Shown here: piece after piece, positions 10,801 through 19,206 of the stretch
Numbering within the stretch: position 1 is the first letter of the stretch
Layout: every line of letters begins with the position of its first letter
Source of the DNA: Phoronis australis
Lineage: Eukaryota; Phoronida; Phoronidae
NCBI GenBank assembly: GCA_002633005.1
Contig: NMRA01000416.1
Span: forward strand, 35,631-99,630
DNA length: 64,000 nt
Reading direction: 5' to 3'
Made by a program: the position numbers and the translations under genes
The notes under the pieces: generated by a model
What the model saw: the letters and a program-made list of their open reading frames with translations, nothing else
Databases searched by the model: none
Told to the model about the DNA's origin: nothing

Positions 10801-13800
10801 AAATCTCATCAGAGATCTAGCAAGGAAATATGGATCTGTCAAAGTCATTTATCACTCAATGGAAGTGAATGAGCAACAAGATGCAAGCATTTTGTCAGGT
10901 AATTTAATTCATTTTCTATTGTTCCTAAGATAATACACATTCACCTTGGGTACAGTAATTAATACAAAAAATGTCTTTACAGGATAACCAGGATCTAAAT
11001 TACAAAAGGCAGCATCAAAAATGGTAGCTTTCCCCTTTACAACAAGTGGAAGTGACGGCGATGATGAAGGTGACAATACTCACAGCACAGGCAAAGTCTG
11101 TACAATACTTGGCACCAACACATTCTCCACGACGGAGTACAGCACAGAGTCACAGAGTGCGATCAGCTCGCAGGTGTACTTATGCTTCATACTACTGACG
11201 ATGTGTGGGGGAACAGACTTCCAGAAGTTCAGTAACATGGAGTGTACCTGGACAAAGTAGAGTGCTGGGACTTACCAGTTATTGCAGGCACATGACAGTC
11301 ATGCCCATAACCATCATGAATATTTGCTTTTAAAAGTCACATTTTCCTTACTTTTGTCAATTACATTGAATGAGTATTTGACATTGCATGACACCTTATT
11401 ATTATTTCAAATAATAACCATACTGACAACTGATATGTTTGAAACAATACAAATGAAAATACTCATCAATGTTTTATCTTTCTACATGTAATTAAAAAAG
11501 TGACCACCAGAACAAGGATTGCAGTCCATCATCATTTCCAACAAGTTCACAAATCATAGAGCAAATTTTGCGAAATTGATTAATTGTGTTAGGTCAATTA
11601 AAATTGACCTAACTAATTAAAATTGACCTAACACAATCAACATGGAATTTATTCAATTAGCCATGTTACACAGCAAGATCCATCTCACTGTTTAATGATG
11701 TCCACTTTGCCTTATACTGACCTGCTTGAAGTCTGCCCTTACGAGACACTCAAGGAGTCTCTGACAAAATGACTTGTAGAGCTGCAGCACTACCGCCACC
11801 TGTGGAGATTATGATATGAGCTATAGAGCACCTTAACTGAACTAAGGACAAAACACACAAAAATTCCAACCAAGGCAGGCGCCTGTATACGAATGTCATG
11901 GTCGTGTTCAATAACTGTCTAGCAGCAAGAAAATCAAGCCAAAATCACATGGTCTCGTTTAAAATACATGATGAGATCTTGCTTTTCTAAAGCTGAGACA
12001 CTAGCCTTATTGAACTTGACCCACTAGGCCATACATGAAGCTAAGTTGAATGAGATCATGTGCAAAGAATTACAAGTGGCATAATATCCATGCCGTATGC
12101 CAAAAACAAACAAAATTTTGACTTACGGTGCTTACAAAGAAAAGTTAGACTCAAATTATTCCTCAGTAAAATTCAGGGTGACTCCAGGACTGCAGGTCTG
12201 AAATTTTGTAAGGTGTTAGTTTGGTCTGATGAACTAACGATCAGTCAGTTCTTCTTGAGTCCAGTCATCACTTCTTCACAAAGTAGGTAATAAAACGAGA
12301 CCAATTTTACAACGGTATGACGTAAGTTTCTCTAATAAGTATACTATTAGATTAATGCAGCTTCAAACATTTTCGAAAGAATTGTTTCAACTCCAAACCC
12401 ACGAGGTTAGACACATGCTTATCGCTTTTCTAGCGATTGATTGAATCTACTTTGCAAAGCAGCTGCAGTACACTGTGAAAAAAGTACATGTGAAGTAAGA
12501 GATAAAATACATAATAATTGCTTATGATAGAAAATGCCAACACAAATTATGTAATTTGAAAGTGACTACTCTTTGTGACCTGATAACAAAATCAATTTCA
12601 ATAAAAATGAAACAGGCTTTCATTCGACTGTACTTGTACACAAAGTCAGCATTACCACGTCAAGCATCTCAGCTGGACAGTGAACTCCTTGGACACTTGG
12701 GAAGCCAGGTATAATGATACTTGTATGACCCAGGTGTATATCGCTACCCCCTACACCGTCAGCATCAACTTGGCTCTGAAATGATTGTGGACAAATACAA
12801 CACGTAGAGTTCAGTCAAAATTAATGTACCTCATTCAGTTATATCGTGGATAGAAAAAAGAACAAAGTGGAGTGCTAAAATGCGCCCACGACTGCACTGC
12901 AAACAGTGTTGCTTCTAGGAGTGTTTATTTGTATCATAGAAAATTGGCCATTAGATAGCACAGAATACATTGAACCCATCCAAAAATGGTGCAATCGTGA
13001 GCATGAGATCGAAACAGTGAAACGTCAAATTATCGATTAAATTAATGAAATGGTGTGTTCGTAAACACAAGTCACAGAGGTAGTGCGCAGCAACTCAGAC
13101 GTTATGCATTCATTCTCAATTGTCGTATCAACACACAACTCCCTTCATTTTCACCAGCATCTTTCTATCCTACGTACACCTTACTAACTCAATATTTCAG
13201 TGAATTGAGAGGACTGAGGGCACCTACGGAACTGCTCTATGCCTGGTGGAAGATTTGATTTGAGTGACAGCACTGTAACCTTTGACCTCGGATAAGTAAT
13301 AAACAAATTTTCCCAGAGAATGAAGATAATTTATTAAACATAATGTGAAATGTTGTAAAGACGGCCCATTTTTGAGAATAAGGTTTGAGATATCGGTAAC
13401 AAGAAAAGAATCATCATGGCATTCCGTTATTTAATTCCTGGTATTTCAACTACGGTAAAACTTACTCACTAGTCACTGACGGCCATTTTTCAAATGCATC
13501 ATGGGGCGGTTGTCTGCTCAGATACATCTGATGACATCATAGAAAATTTGTTTACTAAGTCTTGTAAATATTATAACAGAAAACAGTTCTTGTCACTGGA
13601 GAACACACACCATAAATGGAAGCACAATTCCACTACAACTTTCATTGTGGGGCAAGTAAGACTAAACAAGCGCCATATTAATGTAAAAATTGAGTGAGTC
13701 CCCATGGAATGCATCAAATGAACTCAAAGATTTTTAGCAAATCTTTTGTATACAATATTCTTGTGGCGTACACCGTATTATCACACTACAGTAAATCTCA

Positions 13801-16800
13801 ACACCTAAAACACCAGGCCTGTACTCCGGAGAAACAAAAAACCCCGAGAATACAAGATTATACAAGACTTCATGCCATATCCCCACGCATTGAAAGCAAA
13901 GCACAAGACCTGACTGTTTAGCTTTACTCTTGGAATTCTTAAATCTGCAAAGGAACTTAGCCGAGATTTCAATAATGATACCAGATCTTTACCAGCCGAC
14001 AACAGTCCCAGAATGCATTTGAAAAACAACTGGTAGCAGCATTGTAGATAAAATCCCCCAAATCCACTGTGATCGCACAACATTACAACAGACTGCAACA
14101 ACAATACCGCCACGAGTCAGGATAGTGTTGAACAATGCTAACATAATATACATGTATAACAAAATCTTGAAAGTAACAAAATGAATTAAACAAAAACAGA
14201 ACACCAATGAAAACTCAAAATCGTAAGCCAGAGAATTTTAAGAAACTTAATTAACGGTAGATTTTTTCAATGAATGTATTACCATAGTAAAGTTTACATC
14301 CAACTTACAACAGTGCGACTATGGGAAGCTACCGTGGCAAGGGTATTCAAACTAAAGATACAACATCAAAAGATGACCTGAGGTTCATAGATTCAGACAA
14401 GAAGATGCACTGTGAGTGTTAAAACGAAGAGCCGAGTCACAATATAGTCAATGGTATACACAGAAAACATCAGCATTTAACACACTTTTATCTTACTGAC
14501 AGTATGGACTTTGTCATGCAGTTCAAACATGACATTCCTGTATTTGAATGTCTTGGCCCTCCAGCAAAAACACCGTCTCTTGCACGCTTATTGGCTGCTC
14601 AGGTCGTTATCAAAATTGTTTGGAGCACTAACTAAAAGAACTAAAAACAGTACAAACGTGGACTTCCGAACGCTTTCCAAACTGTTGAGGTTTGAAATGT
14701 GTTAGCATTATTTGTTAAAGTCAATTCACGCAACAAGCATTCATATATTTGTGACCTTTCTAAGTGTAAAGGAAAAGAACATTGTTAAAAAATGATGCGG
14801 GTGGGTGTTTGTTTCGTAAAACAACGATGTGCAGGTTTCCAAATAAGCTGGCTGCACACTATTTTCTTTGGCCTTACCCGACTAAACTTTCCTCTATTCC
14901 TGCCATGCGGCAGGTAGAACCTAAATCGTACCTGTTCACCCTCTGAGTCAGACTGAGAATATCACTGTACGGTGACTGGTCCTTCACCTTGATCCCATAG
15001 TAGTGATACCTGACCGGTATAAACCAGAATTAAAACAGTATGCAGCTGGCACCTTGTTCTATGCTACTTCAGAAATGTACGCAACGTGTTACACTCAAAG
15101 TGACAAAGACATTCCCTAATCTGTCAGATTATTACAGTAAGCAGAGTGTCTTGAGGAAACCACATTCGTCAAAAGGTCAGTTGCATTCATGAGAAAAAAA
15201 AACATTGTTACGGAAAATATTTTCATGTTCCATCAAAAGGAGAAACTGGTTAATCTGGATCAGTCATGGTTTTGACAAAGAAGCACACATGTGACAGGCA
15301 AAATTTTGAAAACAAGAAGAAATATTCCAGCAAAACTCTATACTCACTTGGAGTTTCCGCGGTTACCGAGTCTCCTGGTTTTTATTCTTGGAAAGACCAT
15401 GCGGATCATTTTGCCAAATCCCGCCGGGTTGGCTGGTTCAAAGTTATAGCGAACACAAAAGTCCAGATAGTGGCTGTATACCACACTCCTAGGTAAGCTG
15501 ATACCATCATGTTCTTCATACTGACCCTTCAGCCTATAACAACCCAATCTGTTTAGAAACAGCAGGCTGGAAATATTTTCTGGTTAGGTAAGCTACACAC
15601 TTCTCGACACACAATACCTAAAAATTCTTCAATTTGGGACAAAAATAATTCCTAAAATTGACATATTTTTATTTTTCAGAGGTCTATCACATTGTTGCAT
15701 ACGTTCAAAAATTAAATGTTGTTTCGGAATAGCTACGCAATGCAAATTGTACTTAAAGCAAACTAAATTTTCCTGAAAAGTTATTTTTCTTGTGAAAAAT
15801 TTGACAATATAAAATTTCATTGGTCCACCATATTGTGTCCCAAACCGAAGATTTTTTACCATAATCTGCACATAGAAAGTTACGTTTGCTGATTTTCTTT
15901 GACTTGAGCACTGCCTACAGCGAAATGGAGGCTATTTTGCTAAACTTCCTTCTGGAACAAGCGGCATAGGAATGGATCTGAACAAATTCATTCAGAAATA
16001 TATTCAGCCAAAGTTTATAAACTCAATTTTTTATTGATAATCAAAGCTATAAGATGCTGAAGAATATGGATGCTAGCAATTACAGCACATCATTACTATG
16101 AAGATGTGCACTGCAAATAAACATTTTGATATATTCTGATGTAACATCTTTAAGCATTGTTAGAAGACAGACAACAGATAATCCAAACTACATATCACAG
16201 TGGTTTACCAGGCAGTAAGTGTGTCGCCTTGCCAACAGCCACAAGTGGGCCGGCATGCCAAAAGCTGAGCCACAAGTTTGTCAGCATACCAAGGGCCATG
16301 AGAGTGCCGGCATGCCAACTGCCTTTCCACAAGCATGCCGGCATGCCAAAAGCTTAGCCACAAATGTGCTGGCTTGCCAACATCCACAAGTGAGCCGGCA
16401 TGCCAACAGCCTATCCACAAGTGTGTTGGCATGCCAAAGGCCTCGCCACAGGTCAGCATGCCAACAACGTAAACACAAGTTTGCTAGCATGCCAACAACC
16501 TAGACAAAAGTGTGCTGGCATACCATCAGCCTAGCCACAAGTGTGTTAGCATGCTAACAGCCTAGCCACAAGCCTGTCTGCATGCAAGAAGCCAATAGCT
16601 CCAAGTGTGCCGACATGCCAACAGCCTAGTCACCAGTGTTCTGGCATGCCAACAGTCTAGTCAACAGTGCGTCGGCATGCCAACAACCTATCTACAAGTG
16701 TGCCAGCAAGCCAACAGACAATCCACAGGTGTGCACCAAGTACTGAACAGTATACTTACCATTCAGCCGAGGCCGGGGCTTGTATTTGACACGCTGAGAA

Positions 16801-17879
16801 CAAATCTCTCCCATCGCCACCACGTGACTGTGTTCTACATGCAGTCTGACACTGATAATCTGCCCTCATCTTTAACATCGCCTTGCGAGCCTGCTCAAGT
16901 TCTACCATCTCACTGTCTGAAATAAGTTTGAGGTAACATGATAAATAACACAACAGATTAAATTAATTGCAGGAGGACGGTCTGGTACATGTTGTACCAG
17001 ACGTGCACAGGCCGCTCGCATGGGCCCATTGCACTGATCATCTGGTCCAGGAACCATTTTTACGCTTTATAGGTAAAACCGAGTTGAGGAGCTAGAGACC
17101 TGACTTAAGGGTCTAGCAGTGTGCCCAGTGAGACCCGTACAACCTTGAGTAAAGGAAGCGATTTAACATCTATTTCACACATGCCTCCTCAACAAACTAC
17201 AAAGATACAGTAAAAAATTTCCTTAAGTTATGAGTAGCAAATCACCTTCAGGTTAGCAGTGCTTGTTCTCATGCAGTCGCTTCAAATGGCGAGATTTTTG
17301 ACAAAATTCGGAGCCATGATCAACTCATAACTATCAGAAATAACAATGTTGATAGAAGAGAATTGGAAAAACAAGAAGCAAACCAGCAGTCTGTTTCACG
17401 AAAAATGACTTCAGACCTTCAAGACAGAAACTTGATCTTACGATCCCACTCCACAATTGCGGAATAAAGTTTAGCCAAGTAATTATGAGCGTCTTAGTCG
17501 AGAAATAATTTATAGAAATTACCTCGGTAAGTGCCAGTTATGTGTATAACCTCAAGGATAGCATTTTTATTCAAGTGACATTTAAATACTTCTCAGAAAT
17601 AGTCATGTGCAGCCTAAGACTAGTTCCTGACTTTTGTCTTAAGTCACCTTTCATGAAACAGATCCCTAAAGTAACACAACGTGAATTAAGAAATGCACAC
17701 TAAGCTATACCTATCTGAATACCGATTGGTTCCATAAGTGCTGCATTGAGAGTTATCTCCCCTGACAGTTTGGAAGGAAGATGCAACACACCGTACTTCT
17801 GGACACTGTCCAATAACTGACCAGAGTTGACCATTCTGGTTCCACATGTTGCAGAAACTTTATTCATTTCCATGGCTAC
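4714..17879 (-). CDS. RFX8-like: RFX-family transcription factor, 11 exons, 3' end not found
   Basis: Sequence-specific nuclear transcription factor expected to bind X-box DNA as a dimer. Joined exons (17711-17879, 16760-16916, 15348-15533, 14932-15009, 12656-12773, 11722-11799, 11084-11247, 10089-10189, 6606-6809, 6102-6196, 4714-4831) all have AG/GT boundaries and keep one reading frame for about 487 codons. The winged-helix domain runs from about residue 107 to 178 (EWLKGQYEEH, LPRSVVYSHY, FGKMIRMVFP, TRRLGNRG, KYHYYGIKVK). The conserved C-terminal dimerisation region follows (SFCQRLLECL, LLNFWKSVPPH, LQEFGNMLEQ, FMLKWNLTAH). From memory, FWKS, the F-C-K-x-L-x-x-W block and the LKWNL block resemble RFX8 more than RFX1-3; RFX4 or RFX6 is not excluded. 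The exon after SYG (normally a S-F-H/W-L block) is missing. The start is taken at 17873 because GCCATGG is a strong initiation context just after an acceptor. Confidence 0.88.
4990..5215 (+). repeat. Dispersed repeat, copy B
   Basis: Partner of the repeat at about 840-1060, with the same ordered landmarks. It lies in the RFX intron between exons 11 and 10. Confidence 0.45.
5535..6044. mobile_element. hAT-like MITE with 6-bp target duplication
   Basis: Perfect 13-bp terminal inverted repeats (CAGGGCTTGGAAT / ATTCCAAGCCCTG) are flanked by AGTTAT on both sides (5529-5534 and 6045-6050). Length is 510 bp with no coding capacity. The CAGGG start is typical of hAT elements. Subterminal GCGGAAA repeats are visible near the right end. 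It is inserted in the RFX intron just past exon 10. Confidence 0.8.
6102..6196 (-). CDS. RFX gene exon 10, dimerisation region
   Basis: Encodes LQEFGNMLEQLVTMEKYF, then VWIRSLVDRFVKK, matching L-Y-Q-E-F-x-x-L-L-E and I-E-W-L-D-x-x-V-D-R of RFX proteins. Acceptor TTGTATTAG, donor GTAATG, ending in phase 0. A hAT-like MITE lies 58 bp downstream in gene orientation. Confidence 0.9.
6606..6809 (-). CDS. RFX gene exon 9, dimerisation region
   Basis: Encodes VVKSFCGILQKKAELNH, then a divergent stretch ending WLKLDFNAVVSQCTW. It aligns with the F-x-x-I-L-x-R-x-T-x-L-N-H and W-x-x-x-D-L-N-x-I blocks. Acceptor ATATTTCAG, donor GTAAGC. A 3.3-kb intron containing the CTCF-like satellite separates it from exon 8. 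Confidence 0.88.
7375..7500 (+). repeat. Dispersed repeat with CTCF-like core, copy A
   Basis: Shares the order AATGCGCCCAC, CTTCTAGG, TGTTTATT and TTGGCCAGTAGAGGGCAT with the copy at about 12868-12985. The last segment resembles the core of the tandem array that starts 250 bp downstream, so the two repeats may be related. Confidence 0.5.
7745..9930 (+). repeat. Higher-order tandem array with CTCF-like cores, about 150-bp monomers
   Basis: Monomers each open with GCCACTAGG(G/A/T)GGC and recur at intervals of about 143-162 bp: near 7935, 8094, 8241, 8385, 8544, 8692, 8838, 8997 and 9144, with diverged ones near 7790, 9349, 9499, 9648 and 9767. Three monomer types alternate (GGGGGCACAC, GGAGGCGCCAC, GGTGGCGCAAAC variants), giving a trimeric unit of about 455 bp that is nearly identical between repeats in the middle and decays at both ends. 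The right part includes a GACG microsatellite and the hairpin CCACATATAAATATGTGG. No coding function: open frames through it exist on both strands and match nothing. Confidence 0.9.
9931..10088. other. Short spacer, no feature
   Basis: AT-rich intronic sequence between the end of the satellite and RFX exon 8. Nothing recognised. Confidence 0.5.
10089..10189 (-). CDS. RFX gene exon 8, dimerisation region
   Basis: Encodes LLQDIQVFCKNLVKW and TCEAIGGQHPLLACGKMK, aligning with the I-x-x-F-x-K-x-L-x-x-W helix of RFX proteins. Acceptor ATATTTTAG, donor GTAAGG, ending in phase 1. Confidence 0.85.
10290..10500 (-). other. Unassigned coding-like segment in RFX intron
   Basis: GC-richer than its surroundings and open on the minus strand (segments such as NAEPRGGYFVGPSTAAG and QGQVPLVGPVTVRHFS), with a possible GTAAAA donor at its end. 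It does not match the RFX fold and is not needed for frame continuity between exons 7 and 8. It could be an alternative exon, a transposon fragment or chance. Confidence 0.25.
11084..11247 (-). CDS. RFX gene exon 7, dimerisation region
   Basis: Encodes VHSMLLNFWKSVPPH, CELIALCDSVLYSVVENVL and VPSIVQTLPVL, matching the V-x-S-F-L-x-x-F-W-x-x-x-P and C-D-x-x-L-Y blocks of RFX proteins. Acceptor TTGTCCAG, donor GTGAGT, ending two bases into a Leu codon. Confidence 0.92.
11584..11636. repeat. Perfect 16-bp inverted repeat with nested third arm
   Basis: TTGTGTTAGGTCAATT (11584-11599) and its exact complement AATTGACCTAACACAA (11621-11636), with an additional AATTGACCTAA between them. Two alternative hairpins can form. 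It is in an RFX intron about 85 bases downstream of exon 6. Confidence 0.7.
11722..11799 (-). CDS. RFX gene exon 6, start of dimerisation region
   Basis: Encodes 26 residues (VAVVLQLYKSFCQRLLECL, then VRADFKQ), matching the Y-x-x-x-C-Q-R-I-L-D-x-V-I-R-x-N-F block of RFX proteins. Acceptor CCACAG, donor GTCAGT, phase 0 at both ends. Confidence 0.88.
12656..12773 (-). CDS. RFX gene exon 5, linker
   Basis: Encodes SQVDADGVGGSDIHL and FPSVQGVHCPAEM. In RFX4/6 proteins a similar F-P-x-V-x-x-L-x-x-P segment sits between the DNA-binding and dimerisation domains. The acceptor is the second AG of TTTCAGAG; using the first AG gives a stop after a few codons. The donor is GTAATG and the exon ends in phase 0. 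Confidence 0.82.
12868..12985 (+). repeat. Dispersed repeat with CTCF-like core, copy B
   Basis: Same ordered landmarks as copy A in the same orientation. The core is degraded here (TTGGCCATTAGATAGCAC). It lies in the RFX intron 5' of exon 5. Confidence 0.5.
13000..14931. other. RFX intron without recognised features
   Basis: Open frames of 60-100 codons occur here on both strands but lack splice-consistent boundaries, domains or family resemblance. The segment around 13800-14115 is GC-richer and may be an old transposon, but I found no terminal repeats. Confidence 0.4.
14932..15009 (-). CDS. RFX gene exon 4, wing of the DNA-binding domain
   Basis: Begins with the G completing Lys, then YHYYGIKVKDQSPY, the hallmark C-terminal wing of RFX domains, then SDILSLTQRVN. 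The donor is GTACGA. Length is 78 bp, and its phase matches the exons on both sides. Confidence 0.93.
15348..15533 (-). CDS. RFX gene exon 3, winged-helix DNA-binding core
   Basis: Carries most of the RFX DNA-binding domain: LKGQYEEHDG, LPRSVVYSHYLDFC, PANPAGFGKMIRMVFP and KTRRLGNRGNSK. The usual family motif is TRRLGTRG; here the second Thr is Asn. The acceptor is GTTATAG and the donor GTGAGT. The last codon, AA plus G, is completed in exon 4. This is the exon that fixes the family assignment. Confidence 0.95.
15605..15860 (+). repeat. Unknown five-copy dispersed family, copy 1
   Basis: Landmarks in order: TTTGGGACAAAAATAATT, a T-rich tract, TGTTGTTTCGGAATAGCTACG, then CATTGGTCCACCATATTGTG. 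The same order occurs near 24905-25115, 42010-42150, 61970-62110 and 63470-63690, always on the plus strand. Confidence 0.5.
16220..16740. repeat. 31-bp minisatellite with GGCATGCC palindromes
   Basis: About 16 diverged units of the type GGCATGCCAACAGCCTAGCC then ACAAGTGTGCT. The phase of CATGCC advances by 31 bp, or by 26 bp in shortened units (for example 16254, 16285, 16311, 16342, 16373, 16399, 16430). Each unit holds the perfect palindrome GGCATGCC. The array stops about 20 bp short of the donor of RFX exon 2. All frames are largely open through the array, an effect of repetition rather than coding. Confidence 0.88.
16760..16916 (-). CDS. RFX gene exon 2, linker before the DNA-binding domain
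   Basis: Acceptor TTATTTCAG and donor GTAAGTATA. The split first codon (G plus AC) continues exon 1, and the split last codon (TG plus G) makes the conserved Trp that opens the RFX domain. It encodes a helical, charged stretch (DSEMVELEQARKAMLKM) followed by APASAEW. A 31-bp minisatellite begins within about 25 bases downstream of its donor. Confidence 0.85.
16970..17195 (-). repeat. SINE-like dispersed repeat, copy A
   Basis: Shares GTCTGGTAC...GTACCAGAC, AACYGAGTTGAGGAG, TAGAGACCTGACT, AGGGTC(T/C)AGCAGT and ACAACCTTGAGTAAAGGAAG in order with the copy at 56795-57010. One end is the imperfect palindrome GTCTGGTACATGTTGTACC. The other end resembles a degraded tRNA B-box read on the minus strand. 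Confidence 0.6.
17711..17879 (-). CDS. RFX gene exon 1 (first coding exon)
   Basis: Reads from a T-rich acceptor (complement of 17880-17890) into GTAGCCATGG, so the ATG at 17873-17871 has excellent context and probably starts translation, with an untranslated exon further upstream (not located). It encodes about 54 residues with no domain I recognise, including GQLLDSVQKYGVLHLPSKL. The donor is GTATAG after phase 1. If the true start lies in an earlier exon, this stretch is simply internal N-terminal sequence. Confidence 0.75.
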
Positions 17880-19202
17880 CTAAGAAAAAAAAAGCCAATG
17901 CTGTACATCTACAATTAAGCAATAGTTCCTTACAATTAGGGTCCCAGATTTTAAATTGGGACCAGTTTGGTGCCTGATATTTAGTAGAGAAAACCAGTTC
18001 TCAAAATACGGGATCTACAAGTGGCAGCTGACGAGGTTACGTATTTTCTTCCTAAATGTATTCAAACATGGTGTTGGCATTTTACATCTACATAGACAGA
18101 ACATCAGAGCAGTCATTAACTTAATTCTTATTTTCACTTTTCTTTTCCTCTTGTCTGTAGCAATCTTTGTGATACATAATGTTACTTTTTATAATACTGC
18201 CATTCTCATTACTGGGTTTTTGCTTCTTTTAACTTTTTGTTATTTAAATAGTGCTGTTGTTTTACATTACTTGTTATTTGTTATTCTGAAATTGTACTGT
18301 CAGAGTCATCCAACTGGTCACGCGTTCTACTCTGAGTCTCATGCTTCTTATGGCAAACACAAATGACGTCAACTGAAATACCGGTACTTTGTCCACGGTC
18401 ATAGTACGCCCTGAAAAAGTTAATAGTGACCACAAAAGCAGACTTGGAATTCTTCGCAAAAGTCCTCTAATTCCCAAAGACATATATCGAGGAATGAATA
18501 GAACCAAAAATGGTTGCTGAAGAAAGCATTTTTTATGTGACAATTTTAAGTGTAAAATGTATTTTAACGAGGTGAAAGCCTCACATTCAGTATTGGCATT
18601 ATCCTGTAAGTTAATTAGCTCTTAATATACATGGAGATTTACAAACGCTGGTCAGAGTTAACAATATCACGTGGATTCTTTTAATATACAACTAAGCTAT
18701 ATTGAAACAAGTAAACAACACACAGTGACTTAACCCTAACTGGTACGAAAAAAGAAGCAAGTAGACATGAGTATTAAAATAAAGTAATGAAAACAGGTAT
18801 TTAAAACCAACATTCCTTTGGGAAGTGGCCCTTTGTCAATATCAACGCAAATTTACTTATTCGTCTTTTTGTATTATTTAATGATGAACCAAGTTAAAAC
18901 TGCTCTCCACATTGCAGACATTAACTCTTTGTAAATGCCAGAGAAAAACAATTTGGGTGTAATAACAATCACCATTGTTAAGAATGTAGTGCTAGCTATT
19001 ACCTTCCACTTCATTAGCTCAGATCTACATCAATACAAAGGGCTTGCTGATCAGTATCATAAAAGTTGTCTGGGGCTTAGGGAATCAGAGCGGTGACCAG
19101 TGTAAGCGAGAAATTCTCCACATGTAAAAAGTGGTAAGATAAAACCTGACACAAAATTAGTGTCATTAAAAACTACAGTCTTCCTTCAGTAAATTTAACT
19201 AT
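17880..19202. other. Upstream of RFX coding start, no gene found
   Basis: AT-rich. It should contain the 5' untranslated exon or promoter of the RFX gene, but no clear core element is visible. A 136-codon plus-strand frame (17956-18366) is very hydrophobic and T-rich and is probably fortuitous. Confidence 0.4.
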
Positions 19203-19206
19203 TTAA

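Noticed and set aside
16205-16503. Several overlapping open frames on both strands at 16.2-16.5 kb
   Set aside because: The 31-bp minisatellite lacks stops in several frames; repetition explains them.
16220-16740. CRISPR-like array
   Set aside because: The genome is animal, and units are contiguous diverged minisatellite copies without unique spacers.
17956-18366. 136-codon hydrophobic plus-strand frame
   Set aside because: T-rich sequence gives spurious Leu/Phe/Ile runs; no family match and no promoter context.
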